Below, piece after piece: positions 1-11,722 of a stretch of 64,000 bases of DNA. Positions within the stretch are counted from its first letter, which is position 1. Each line of letters begins with the position of its first letter. The DNA comes from Haliclona indistincta (taxonomy: Eukaryota > Porifera > Demospongiae > Haplosclerida > Chalinidae). The translations under genes were made by a program, and so were the position numbers. The notes under the pieces are model-generated. The model was given only the letters and a program-made list of their open reading frames with translations, made no database searches and was not told the origin of the DNA. The stretch spans positions 3,839,754 to 3,903,753 of the forward strand of contig OZ024792.1 in assembly GCA_964017065.1 (NCBI GenBank). Direction: 5' to 3'.

Positions 1-154
1 ATGTATGCATTGTTGGTACAACAACAACAAACTGCTATGACGTAAATGCAGATGCTATGTTGCCTGTAGTTGCTGCAATGATAATTTATAGTGAGCCCTG
101 TCTTTGTAGTACAATGCGAGTAAAGTGTACCTGGCATCTTTGTGATTTGATTAG

Positions 155-3100
155 CTGAAGTTATGTCATTAGACAGTCTTTATCTACTCAGATGGCGTAA
201 CTGGTGGATTAGAGGTTTCTTCACGTTCCTTATGATTGGCTCGTTTGTGGGATTTCTTTATGTTGGACAAATGGCTCTGGCATTCATGGTAAGTATTGTA
301 CAGCCACTTGCTGTATGAATTATTCTTTTCATATACAGGTAATGGCTATCTTCATCAAATGTTTCCATGAAATCATCACAATTGGTCACTCCAAGTACCA
401 GGAGCACAATCTGCCTCTCTATCGTGTGCTGAACTGGTTTGTAATCAACTTACTTTTATCTGTTTATGCTATTTTTCTCTGTGTTCCAGGTATTTCCTGT
501 TTGTTGCTGTGTTCTTTATTTTGGGATCAAACTGTATTCATTACTATCCTGAATTCTTTACTGTTGAGGTATGTACATAATTGTTACCTTGAATGTAAAA
601 GCATTTAGAGTTCATCAGCATGTACATGTATATCTGTCAAGAAAAATGTGTTATTTACCTTACCATTCACGAATCACAACGAAATAGCTCTCCACTGTTT
701 GGTTATACTTCAGAGAATGCCTGTGATGCCTAATTTAATGCAAATTTTCTGTCATGAGCTATTGCCATGCCTTTATAATATCTGCAAACATGTAGCTAAT
801 ATTTATAGTGACTAGGTGTAGCCACAATGACAAGCGAGTACATGTTGATTATGAGCCCGAACATGCTGTTGAAAAGAGATGCCTCTTTGTATGTTATGAC
901 AATGACACAATGACAGTTTTAGTGCTTTTGTATTGAAAAGGAGATACCTCATCACACGTCATGTCAATGTTGACAATGACAACTATAACTGTTATAGGCA
1001 AGCAAGAAATTTTCAGCTTGAAATCTGCTTTAGCCTTATAAAGTGATGATGCTGTACAATTTTTAACCATGCATTATTTTAGCTTTCCGAATAACAACTG
1101 TCTATTGCGATGTGAGACGTTGTATAGTGACGATCAATGTGGGGCTCACAGAGGCTTGCTCTGTCATTACTAAGACAAACAATGTACCAATAGACCAAAG
1201 AAAGTTTTAAGAAACATTTTTGGCAACTGAGCTGAACACATACTCAAGTCATTATGTATGGAATTTTCTCTACTTATTGTTATTCGTGATCTTTCTCTAG
1301 GGCATTCCAGAAGTTTTCGCTACTTATCACAGGCTGATATCATTTTTGTTGTATGTAACGGGTAAGTAGCCAAAGGGATGTGTCACTATTTTATATCCTC
1401 TTACTCTTTGACAGGTTTTGTAATGTTTGTCCTCACACTTAAAAAGGACTATTATTCAGTTCAGTTTACCCTGGTAAGATCTATGAAAAGCTTATTCTTG
1501 TAATTAACCCCCCACATGACCTGAGCATGCATGAACAAGATCACATGACCTCATTGGAGGTTAACATCCGTTTGCTCTTTCGTTGCAAACTACCACAAAA
1601 TTCATACCTGCACAGTATCAAAATCTACTGAAGGCATTTTTCTTACATGTAATTGTTACATAGCACAGCTTAATTATTGCAAAAGTTATTGTAGATGTAC
1701 CAGGTTATCGTAGAGCTAGCTGCCCATTAAAATTCACCAAAATAATGCATTCACAAGAAATAGAATAAAATTAATTGAAAATTATTGCTCCCATCAAAAC
1801 TTATATTGAAAAAAATATGTCTACTCTGCCTGCAAAAAAAATCATGCTAATGTCTGTTTCCTCAGTTTGGATGGACTCACGTCACTCTATTCATCCTAGG
1901 ATCTCAAGTTGCTGTAATTCTTCAGAACATGTTTGAGGGATTATTCTGGTTTCTGTTACCTATATCAATGGTAGTTTGCAATGACATCATGGCCTACGTA
2001 TTTGGTAAGTCAACTGTGATGATCGTCATTCAAAATGTCAGTTGCACTGGGCTGACAGCCTATTAGAGTTTATTTACCACCAAGTCCATTGCACAATGAA
2101 TGTGTAGCTTTGAATATGGTGTAGCTATCAGCTTTGAATTACCTGAAAGGTACAGCTATCATCATTGTCTGATTGTTTACCATTGGTGAAATTGATTCTG
2201 TACGAATTGATCTTGTGAAGTAGATATTTTCAGTCAAAAAAAGTTTACCGAATGTATGTACATGTACTTGTCTCTGGCAGTGTATACCAGGCCTTTAATT
2301 GGGTATGAGGCTAAGCAATCTTTCCCTATCAAAAATAATAATCAAAACAGTGTTTATAGAGTGTGTGCTCAATATCGCTCAACACAACTGGCAGTAAATT
2401 ATCATAACTTTGTTCCTTGTAAGTCCTTCGAAATAAATACCACAGAAGCTGTAGTTAGCCATGTATACTATGTGTGTTACAAGTATGCGGATTGCTTATG
2501 AAATTATAACCTTGCCTCCCTAGGTTTCTTTTTTGGTAAGACCAGATTGATCAAGTTGTCTCCTAAAAAAACATGGGAAGGGTTTCTTGGTGGGTTCTTG
2601 TCTACAGTTATCTTTGGACTTGTGGTAAGTATTGTGCTATACATTTTAAGATTTGGTATTATAATTATGAGAAACTTTTTTATTTCTTCATAGTTTTCAT
2701 ATCTTCTCATACATTTCAAACTCACTTGTGTAAGTTATAATTCTTTGTGCATCTATGTAATCAGTTTTATCCTTTACTTTACAATAGTATGCAGACCAAG
2801 AGACATGTCTCAATTTGTACATGTTCAAATTGAGACAGTACACAATTCCAATAGTATGTACACATGTATGCATTTAGCAAACAGTGTAAACTCGCTTCTC
2901 TCTTAGGTTGGTTTTCAGGTTCATCTTTATCCAGCCGTTATCCATTCCCTTCCTCTCTCTGTGTTCGCTTCTCTTATTGCTCCATTTGGTGGTTTCTTTG
3001 CTTCTGGGTTTAAACGAGCATTTAAGATTAAGGTATTTCTTTAATAATTCTATTTACATGTTTGATTATTAATTTTTGTTATAACAGGACTTTTCTGATG

Positions 3101-3649
3101 CTATTCCTGGTCATGGTGGTATCATGGATAGAATGGATTGCCAGATGATGATGGCTACCTTCTCGAATGTTTATTACTTCACCTTCTGCCAGTAAGAGAG
3201 GCATTCCGCCATTATTATTAGTTGAATATCCGCTGTATGGTAAATAGGTATTTGAGCACTAAAATAAGATTCTCAACTCATCGTTTCAAACTTAATTTTT
3301 GTCTTGTTCATGCTGTACGTACTTCAACCATCCTTTGCTTTGTTATTTGACCACACACATTATAGCATTGTTGATTATTTGCATGTGAAAGCTATCAACA
3401 AAATTTTGTTATCATTCAAAATGAGTTTAAGATTTATGAATATCAGCACCTGATTATGGGACACCACTTTGGTGTAAAATAAAATAAGTGATCCGCACAA
3501 AATTCAGCAGATGTTTAATTTTCCTTCTTTTACCTCCCAGAGTTCCTACTCTTGAACGAGCACTAGCAATGGTACTCTCGCTACCCCAAGATCAGCAGAA
3601 TGTCATCCTCGAGAGGCTTCTGAACAAACCAACCCTTCCAACTACCTGA
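155..3649 (+). CDS. CDS1: CDP-diacylglycerol synthase (phosphatidate cytidylyltransferase), 5' end missing
   Basis: It makes CDP-diacylglycerol from phosphatidate and CTP in the ER membrane, feeding phosphatidylinositol and cardiolipin synthesis. Exons read: 155-288, 339-436, 490-568, 1301-1361, 1415-1473, 1866-2004, 2524-2624, 2694-2729, 2907-3032, 3088-3191, 3541-3649. The visible protein is about 348 residues and mostly membrane segments. The family signature is intact in the joined last exons: [11 protein letters not shown], then [12 protein letters not shown]. Other family landmarks are [16 protein letters not shown] and [10 protein letters not shown]. The first exon I can place begins with a split codon followed by EVMSLDSLY, which aligns with internal vertebrate CDS1 sequence, so upstream exons lie before the window or unseen in bases 1-150. 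Exon 2 appears to use a weak GTTTGT donor at 437. The animal family is about 445-461 aa. The single gene may represent both vertebrate CDS1 and CDS2. Confidence 0.93.
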
Positions 3650-4192
3650 CACAATAATGTGTAGACAAAGACTGTTTAGTCTCAGAGTTACTACTATACT
3701 AGACACAAATGTTTAACCTAAAATCACATGTAGTTCAACAGAGATTTATTTTCATCTTTGTGTTTTGTATCCAGATGAATAAAATTTACTTTTACATGTT
3801 GAGCATGGTATCTCTCTCATTGTATATACATTAATTTTAGCTAGCCATTATGATATGTACTTTGACTGCACAACATGTATAATTATAGAGTAGTGACCAC
3901 TGTACCAAATTAATGCTTGTCTTTGCAATGAATAGTTTATCGCAAAAATCGGAGAGTCAAAATGCTAGCAAAAGGCCTAACTTAGAAAACAGTGAGCTCA
4001 GCCATCACCGCATGGCTGGGTCTTTAACTTTTGTCAACCAGCTTGTAAGTGAATTGTGCTTTTAAGCCCATAATGCGCAGCCATTCTCTGTGACATGCTG
4101 GCCTTATCATTGTTGTGACAGACTTCGGACTAAAATAATAAATATCTATATATAGCAGGTCAAACACATAATGTAGTATGACACATTTTAGT
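3650..4192. other. Convergent intergenic region
   Basis: This gap lies between the 3' ends of the CDS1 homologue (+) and the orphan receptor (-). It holds the CDS1 poly(A) signal. Apart from AT-rich sequence I see no coding or RNA feature. Confidence 0.6.
3778..3783 (+). terminator. AATAAA polyadenylation signal of the CDS1 homologue
   Basis: A canonical AATAAA lies 129 bases after the TGA stop, in an AT-rich 3' flank. It fits the end of the CDS1 transcript. Confidence 0.6.
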
Positions 4193-6541
4193 TTAGTCAA
4201 TGATATCCAAAACTGACTCTCTGAAGTCATTTTCTTTTCTTGATTGTGGACTCGCTTGGTCAATAACTACATAGTCACTTTGAAATGTTGGAGAATCATA
4301 GAGAGCAGAATTTGATTGACGCTTTTTGAGAAACTTCAAAAGTTTATACTTAGGACAGCAAACAAGTTTAAGATGGTAGCATAAAACACCTGAAGTGCCA
4401 AGCAAAGGTGTTATGGTAACACATACAATAACAACATTCTGAAATACAAGTGATGTTGGTATCAATATGCTTAGTACATTTGAAATTGCAATGATTAGTA
4501 TGTAGACTAAGATAAGTACAGAATCAAACCAGTTCAGCCAGTTTTTCTTGTAAGGCTTTAATAAAGCTTCAACAACAAGAAAAATAGACAGTACCACTTG
4601 TATTATAGTCAAAAGAATGTAGAACTTAAATCTCACTGTGGCATTAAATAAAAAGATGAGTTGGATCAAACATAGTCGAATACCAAACCAGAACCGATAT
4701 TCATCTTTATAAGGGCCATAATGTGCATCCAAAAAAGCCTTGAATTTGTTAATGATTTTAAACTTGTACAAATATGAGCCAACTGTTATCAGCACTGTAT
4801 AGGGCAGGATTAATCCTAGGTAGAACAGCAGCGCAATTAAACAAAGAGCTATATGAGAAGGATTTTGAAAGTATGGGACATTACCATCATTAAACCAAAC
4901 CACATGAATCGTTTCATTCAAGTTCATTATGACATTTGCATCAAAGATTTTAAATACGGCACCAAGAAGACTAGCATAAGAAAGAAACACTAGTGTGGCT
5001 AACACCTGCACAGAGGAATGAGCTGTAAGGTTTGATAGTTTTATCGAGAACCGACTCACAAAAATAATCACACCTGCTATAAAGAACAAGTAACTTGGAA
5101 ATAAAAAATTCAAAAATGCTTTTGCAAGTTCGTCCATGCCAGCATAAAAGCAAAGAGGAAAGCCAAGACTAAGTGAAAGAAAATTCATAGTAATATATAG
5201 CGGCTTTATTAGCAATGGAAGTCGATTAAATGATGTAAGATCAACTGCAGCAAAAAGATTGGCATAGAAGATAATTCCATTGATAGTTCCCTTTGAGATG
5301 GTCAAACGTAATGCAAATAATACAACAACAAGAGCAATTCCTGTAAGCAAGAAAACTGGTATTGTCAATAGCCAAAGGTTTGAACACTCTTGACAAATCG
5401 TGTCAACTCCAAACGTTGAACTTAGTCCGTCTGCACATCGACCACACAATACACCAGTGCGGTTGTTAGCACACAATTCCGTAACATTAACTCTAATTGA
5501 AGGTGGGCTTGTGCAATATCCCAGAGGGCATAAATCTCCATAGAATATTTCTCTGTCTAGTAAGCCAAGCCAAACTTGTCTCTCAGCAGGAGTATTCACA
5601 GTACCATCAGCAACATTGCAAGTAAGACCATTGTTCTGTATAAGAAGAGGGCATGTACAGATTTTTTGAGATGGTGAGAACTGAAACCCAAGAGGGCAAT
5701 TTTTAACTGTGACATTAACATATGCTGATGGTGCCTGGTCAGTAACGGATATTTTAATTATCAATGTGTCATCTGTTGTATTGCTCAATAATGTCATAGA
5801 CAAAGGTGTGCACTGTCGTCCTAGAGCAGCATATAATGAAAAGAAAGTAGAAGTTAAATCTATTCCAGAGAAAACAGGAGTATTGCTGACAGCATCTATC
5901 ACAATAACATTAACAGATATGTTGCTTCCTGGGTACCCTGCAAAATTTAATGTATCAGTTTGGCACAATGGCAAACTGTTGTTTGGAGTCCAGTCTGGAT
6001 TGCAGAAACATGCTTTAAGAGAAAGAGCTAAACAATTTGACAGACCAATTGACAAACCCTGCATATGTAGCTTACTCACGTTTTGAAGCTGAATACCAGA
6101 AGATTGATCTACAGCAAGTCCTGTATTAATGAACATGTCACCACAGTCAGTGAAAGCAACATTCGAAAATTTTATCTCAGTTGAAGCGAATATAGTGAGT
6201 TTTTGTTGAGTATTGTTCTGATTCACAGTGCACTGAATTATAGCAGATTTGTTGGAGTGGGGTGTAGCCATGATGGTCAAGTTGTGCACATGCTGGACCA
6301 GGCAGAGAGCTCCAGTAGTGATCCGATGAATACCAGCTGTTGATAGAACGAAAACTGTATCGTTAAGATTACCACTGGTGTCACAAAGAAGAAACTGCAA
6401 AGTAGAGTTATCAACAGCAGAGTCATAGCTATTGTGGGGCTGGGGATGTACTCTAACAACACCAGCAGACGTTATGAGTTCTACACCAAAAGCCAACACT
6501 AGTAAGCTTACTAAAGTCAAACAATCCATTACTATCATCAT
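4193..6541 (-). CDS. Intronless orphan multi-pass receptor with Cys-rich ectodomain
   Basis: One uninterrupted frame of 782 codons; I chose the first ATG (6541-6539). The product begins with a signal peptide of about 27 residues. An ectodomain of about 390 residues follows, with around a dozen N-x-S/T sites. Its first part has short strand-like repeats (NLTIMA, LTIFAST, IKFSNVAFTDCG) that resemble right-handed beta-helix rungs; this is inference. A Cys-rich module spans about residues 281-387 (CPLGFQF, CTCPLLIQ, NRTGVLCGRC, CQECSNLW). Then come about nine hydrophobic segments from residue 390 to about 725 and a basic, Ser/Tyr-rich cytoplasmic tail. I recognise no named family. Large intronless families of this general shape are, to my recollection, typical of sponge genomes. 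It could be an adhesion- or chemosensory-type receptor. It is divergent from CCDC6 with about 310 bp between start codons. Confidence 0.8.
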   Translation of the reverse strand: MMIVMDCLTLVSLLVLAFGVELITSAGVVRVHPQPHNSYDSAVDNSTLQFLLCDTSGNLNDTVFVLSTAGIHRITTGALCLVQHVHNLTIMATPHSNKSAIIQCTVNQNNTQQKLTIFASTEIKFSNVAFTDCGDMFINTGLAVDQSSGIQLQNVSKLHMQGLSIGLSNCLALSLKACFCNPDWTPNNSLPLCQTDTLNFAGYPGSNISVNVIVIDAVSNTPVFSGIDLTSTFFSLYAALGRQCTPLSMTLLSNTTDDTLIIKISVTDQAPSAYVNVTVKNCPLGFQFSPSQKICTCPLLIQNNGLTCNVADGTVNTPAERQVWLGLLDREIFYGDLCPLGYCTSPPSIRVNVTELCANNRTGVLCGRCADGLSSTFGVDTICQECSNLWLLTIPVFLLTGIALVVVLFALRLTISKGTINGIIFYANLFAAVDLTSFNRLPLLIKPLYITMNFLSLSLGFPLCFYAGMDELAKAFLNFLFPSYLFFIAGVIIFVSRFSIKLSNLTAHSSVQVLATLVFLSYASLLGAVFKIFDANVIMNLNETIHVVWFNDGNVPYFQNPSHIALCLIALLFYLGLILPYTVLITVGSYLYKFKIINKFKAFLDAHYGPYKDEYRFWFGIRLCLIQLIFLFNATVRFKFYILLTIIQVVLSIFLVVEALLKPYKKNWLNWFDSVLILVYILIIAISNVLSILIPTSLVFQNVVIVCVTITPLLGTSGVLCYHLKLVCCPKYKLLKFLKKRQSNSALYDSPTFQSDYVVIDQASPQSRKENDFRESVLDIID

Positions 6542-6851
6542 GTTATGCACTACTGGCTATTGCCAATCCACACAACTTGCCATAGATGGGATGCGCTGAT
6601 ACTCTCTGCGATAATCAACAGCTGAGCTAGTTAGCTGCACGCATGCATGCACTCTACAAGTACGTCATGTATGCAAGCATATGCACACTGCACTGCGCTG
6701 CATATGCAAAGCGCAAGCACAGACAAAGTGGGTGCGGTTTTATAGGCGTGGCCTCATTACCAAGAGTCTTTTTCATGTGTCGTTGCATGCATGATCCTGC
6801 TTAGTCAGAGTATCATAATCACTCCCGAAGTTGTAAAAAGGACCTGGTAAA
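6542..6851. promoter_or_regulatory. Shared divergent upstream region, orphan receptor / CCDC6
   Basis: The 310 bp between the two start codons must hold both 5' regions. It contains many alternating purine-pyrimidine stretches with repeated GCATGC-like words around 6640-6720. No TATA box was evident near either start. Confidence 0.45.
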
Positions 6852-9800
6852 ATGAGTGGCGTTGTTGGCACTGTGAAGGAACGAGACGGATCAGGACTGA
6901 AACGGACTGGTAGTCTACTCTCCACTGCCAGCCTATCTAGCTTACAGGCTAGCAAAAGTTCTTCAATGGAGTCGCTAGAAAGTTCTATGTCTACAACAGA
7001 GAGCACAGCAGGTATAGAGAGTGTGTGTACATGTCTGTCTCGATGTCTGGCGAATTTATTGTATAATTATACATGTGTAATATTATTATAGTCATGACAT
7101 TGTGTAATAATTATCTAACATGCAATTTAGCTGAGGTAGAGAGTGCTCGACTGGCCACTGTTCTTCAAGAAAATGCTGTACTCAAGTCCGAACTGGACAT
7201 GTTAAGACATAGACACAAAAATATGATGGAGGAAAATAGAAGATTACGCCAAGCTAGTGTCAACATTGTAAGTTTAAATTTTTACATGTAAAAGTTCATG
7301 TAAGTTTCAGACTTACTACAAAGCCGAAATATTACCTGTTAATGTAGCACAACTATACAATTATGTTTTTGTGTGAACTCCTCTTGCGATTAATTTTTGA
7401 CTTTACACTCTTTTTCATCAAAAAAGTTCGTTTTGCTAAAATTAATTCACGTAGCCTTGAAACACCAACAAAGCAGTGCTGATTGTGCAGCAGCAATATG
7501 CTGAGCTGTCTGGTCTATGTAAGCTTGCTAGCAGTAAATTGTGTCATATAGCACTGAGTAGTTGGTGATCTAGGGCTACTCAAATTTGTATTACAGCTCT
7601 GCCAGCCAATGTGCTGTAAAATTGATTTTTTTTGTTTCCGAACGAGGTAAGTGTATTTATCACACTGCAAAAATGTGTAAGTCATCTTTTAGATGGTGAG
7701 TTTACAATAAACCTGAAAGGCCATAGAAACTACAAGTACTTGCATAATATTATTACTTACATTGTGTAGAAACAGGAAAAGTGGACTTGTCAATATTCAT
7801 AGATTTAGTTGCCACACCTACCTTGGCATTCATGTTTTATGCTTTGTAGATTACTAAGGTTTTTGCATACTTTTGATCAGTATAGCGTAATAACTCGTGC
7901 CATGGCCCCATTTTTGCTCATAGTATACTAGAAAGGAAGGGCAGGATCGTGTGATTGTACTATGCGTCGCAGGTTATACCCAAGCAATCTCCTGGAACCG
8001 GGTGGGTAGGGAACTTACAGGTGTGACTGTAAGTGTAGGCCAAGCATTATGAGGGAAGCCTCTAATTACCGATACAGAAAGCACAACATTATCAATACAC
8101 AATAAGAGATAAAACATAGCTAGTTAAGAGTACACATACACACACACAGGATGCTCATGATAAAACTGACTAAGACAACATGGGACTACTTCTTCCTGTT
8201 ATGAACCTCTCTGTAATGGCAAGTGTTTTTGTCTGTTACATGGAGGTGTCCCTTACATGGATTATAATTATATTGCTATAGTAAGAACACCTGCTAGCAA
8301 TACCGTAAACATAAAAGTTTCGAGCATGAGACCTTTTTGTGGGTGTCCTTTCAGCATGAAATATTCATGAATCTCAATTTTTACCCATAAAACTAGATCG
8401 TCTGTACAAAATTTTTCATAGCAAAAATTTCAAAGTTTAAAGTATCACTGTTAAAATTACACCACCAATTATTGTATCGTTTACAATTTACATGCACATA
8501 GTAAAAAATGAAGGTATTGATGTTGAACTTAGTTTTTAATACTTTAGCAAGCCCAAGCTGAACAAGAGGAAGAATTCATTTCTAATACACTTTTAAAGAA
8601 GATTAGTTCTCTTAAGAAAGAGAAGGAAGCTCTAGCTATGAACTATGAGCAAGAAGAAGAATACCTTACCAATGACCTATCCAGGAAGCTAGCCCAGGTT
8701 CATTTTTGCATGATTTGCATACAGTAGTCTGTGTATGTATGTATGTATGTATGTATGTATGTATGTATGTATCATAATGAGCAACACAATGCTTGAAAAT
8801 CAGAATTTTAATTTCAAGTTTAGCCTCTCCAAAGGCATGATCTATGATTCTACAGTCTAGCTATGATCTGCGATTGACTACCTAGCAGTTTGTAGTTTAG
8901 AAGTGCACTAAATGATAGCTGCATGGGTCTGAAAAATTGCGCCAGCAAGCTAGCAGACTATTGTAATACGTCCAGTTGAATGTGTTGTCAATTGTTATGT
9001 CGAGTTGAATTGAAATTTAGTTACACGACTTGTATCTCATTATTTATAGCTTCGCCAGGAAAAAGTGCAATTAGAGCAGACGCTGGAACAGGAACAAGAA
9101 CAGCAAGTTTCAAAGCTAATGAAAAAAATTGAAAAACTGGAAAAAGATACAATGTGCAAGCAGGGAACATTGGAACAGGTAACAGTAAAATGTTTACAAT
9201 CTGCCACTACATGTGAAGGGAAGAAAATAGACAAAAACAACCCTTTAAGCATAGATATAGCCTATGTAACCGGAATAAGAACGAATAAAGCCCGTGCATG
9301 AAACACTTCGCGTTGGCGTTACTATGGAAAACGAATTGCCCACAAACAGCAATGGCGACTTCACCGAGCAATAAAAAATGTTTTATTCAAGCCAAAAGGT
9401 GGTTTATAGGAGCAGTAGCTTGCTGTGTCAAGTAATGTCTCAGGCATAGTTACACAACCTTTTCGCTTGGCTTTTTGCCTGTATGCAGGCGAAAATAGGC
9501 AATGTATACAGGCTGAAATAGGCAATGTATTCCAATAAATTCACGCCTGTTATGCAGATGTTATAAATGTCTGGACATCCAGCATGCAAAAGAACAGCTA
9601 TCTATAATAGAACACTTACAGAAACTGCCTACTTATATACCCTACAGCGGTTTGAAGAGATCTTGCAACGCCACAGTCAAAGCAGAGTTTTCTTACATTG
9701 ACCAATCAAACACACACTTCAATATTCTCTGATGCAGTGCTACCATGGTGTTGCAAGATCTCATTCTAGAATGTTCTGGTCCTATTCTACAGCTCTAGCA

Positions 9801-11368
9801 CATCATAAAACACTACATACAAAAAGAAATGACACCCTATACAACCAATGACAAACACCTAACACAATAGCCAACACTCTTTATATTTAAAAACTTAAGT
9901 CCAGGGCAGTATTCCCTCACAATAGTAATAAGTTTACAACATGATAGATGAGTTTACATCTTGCTTGTAAACAAAAAAGTAGTGATTACATTTTTAATAA
10001 CAAGCTGAGTTTTACTAAAGCAAACAGTTATTAATCATTACTGCGCTAGTTATAGCTTCTCTCTAGCAAATTGTTTTCTCCAGTTGAGAAGAGAGAAGAT
10101 TGATTTAGAAAACACGCTAGAGCAGGAGCAAGAGATGTTGGTTAACAAGTTATGGAAGAGAATGGAGAAGGTTGAATCTGAGAAAAGGTGTCATACTATC
10201 ATTACAACAGAGTGCTTCGATATTTACTCTTTCATCTCATGATTTAGAGAATTGGAAACTCGTTTAGGAAACACACCTCCTCCTTCTCCCAAGGACAGAA
10301 ATACACCTGCAGCATTAAATTCTCGGATTATGGAATTATCTTCAGAAGTAGAGCGTTTGAAACGAATGTTAGCAGCAACAGAGACTCAGAGTAAGCTAGT
10401 TACCTCAAATAATTTATGCTTAATATGTGCCTATACTATAATTTGCCATTTAAATTTTCGCGTTTTGTTCAGATACTAGATGTCTTGAATTTAGATTTTT
10501 AAAATTTGCCGATTCACATAAGATTTTTCCCACAATAATTATTGTTTGCGCAGTTTGTCAATTGTATTTGTAAGTGCTGTGTACAATCAGTTAAATATTT
10601 ACATGTATTGGTATCAGACTCTGTTAAGATGCGAGCACTGGTTGGTGAAGAGAAAGCTCTAAGGGAAGAGAATATGCGGTTACAACGCAGACTGCTAAGA
10701 GAAATGGAGCGAAGAGAAATGCTCTCTCGACAGCTATCAGAGAGTGAAAGCAGTCTAGAGATGGAGGATGAGAGGTTTGTGATAGAATAAACAAGGAAAT
10801 GAAAGAGAAAGGGAAGTTGTATGTTTGAACTGTGTTAATAATTACTGCAGACAATTCAATGAGCGGTTTCGCAACACTTCTAGCCCAACTATGTACTCTC
10901 CTTCTCCAACTCGACGATCACTCTCACCTGCACGTTAGTAAAAGTATTAATTTTCATAACTGGTTTTCATTGTTTTTCTATTATAGCTGGGCATGCCCTT
11001 AATAGCGGATTCACACCTCCATCTCCAATCCACAGTAGAACCTCTTCATTTGGTTCAAATCCTCAGCTACACGCACCCACAACTGCTCAGGTAAGGAACA
11101 CTGGGATTTGATTCCTTCCCATAAATGTATTGTGGCCATGTAGTCTGCAAAATATTGTGTAGCTATTAAAACTAAAATGGTGCATGTTCCTGTGTCATTT
11201 GTCTGTAGGAGGTGTATGTATTGTGACTACACATAATAGGTAGCTATAACTGCTTTTGTCATGCTTTCAAGAGTAAAATTTATAACCTTCTTTTTGCAGA
11301 GCCGCAGACGAACCAACAGTAGTGGAGCAGCAGCAAAGGCTCGTGATATGCGACCTACTACACGCTAA
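6852..11368 (+). CDS. CCDC6: Coiled-coil domain-containing protein 6 homologue
   Basis: Exons: 6852-7011, 7131-7267, 8548-8697, 9050-9178, 10084-10187, 10248-10390, 10618-10774, 10851-10933, 10987-11090, 11300-11368, giving 411 aa (human CCDC6 is about 474). The protein has a Ser-rich N terminus and then a long coiled coil with diagnostic segments: [42 protein letters not shown] and [15 protein letters not shown]. The C terminus is a Ser/Pro tail with SP motifs ([11 protein letters not shown]). In vertebrates the protein is a phosphoprotein linked to DNA-damage and 14-3-3 signalling. The long proline-rich vertebrate tail is absent. The donor after exon 3 is a weak GTTCAT. Introns 2 (7268-8547) and 4 (9179-10083) are unusually long for the window and hold repeats listed separately. 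Confidence 0.93.
8733..8773. repeat. (GTAT)n microsatellite
   Basis: About ten tandem GTAT units lie in the third CCDC6 intron, 36 bases after the exon 3 donor. Confidence 0.9.
9657..9762. repeat. Foldback (MITE-like) element with GATCTTGCAA arms
   Basis: Inverted arms at 9657-9673 and 9746-9762 match at 16 of 17 bases and flank about 72 bases in CCDC6 intron 4. The left edge (ACAGCGGTTT then GATCTTGCAAC) is shared with the element at 37838-38110, so the two are probably one family. Confidence 0.6.
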
Positions 11369-11722
11369 AGACCATCATTCTGTATCATAAGATTCAAAAC
11401 TATGCATGGCTACTTTTTGTGGTCGGCTGTTGTGTTGTTTGGATATTCTTTATTGTATGTATTATGCTTGTCTATGTGTTTACCTTCATGTGCTTATGTA
11501 TACCACCAACACTGTATTCCCGGTACTTTACTCACTAAGTCTTGTTTATTTTCGCATTCGGAAAGCCTTAGCCCAGTTATTCATACTAGTGAGCAGTGTA
11601 GCGTGCGTTATTATTAGAAACTTTGCAGTACGGTTTGTCCATTCTGTATAGATTCGCCTTTTCTTGGTTGTCCACTGGGAACCGATAGATTTATAATCAC
11701 ACACACTCGGTTAATACAGCAT
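11369..11722. other. Intergenic region CCDC6 / ADAR-like gene
   Basis: It holds the 3' flank of CCDC6 and the 5' flank of the deaminase gene. A weak TACAG at 11714-11719 just before the deaminase ATG could be a splice acceptor for an upstream 5' exon. I found no dsRNA-binding-domain code here. Confidence 0.5.

Noticed and set aside
6542..6550. Upstream GTG as start of the orphan receptor
   Set aside because: A nuclear eukaryotic gene is expected to start at ATG; ATG codons follow within nine bases and precede the signal peptide.
8733..8773. CRISPR-like tandem array
   Set aside because: It is a simple tetranucleotide microsatellite without spacers.
11056..11070. GGTTCAAATCC as a possible tRNA T-arm
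   Set aside because: It lies in a CCDC6 coding exon and no acceptor stem or anticodon arm surrounds it; a similar word at about 50724 is in a PLD exon.
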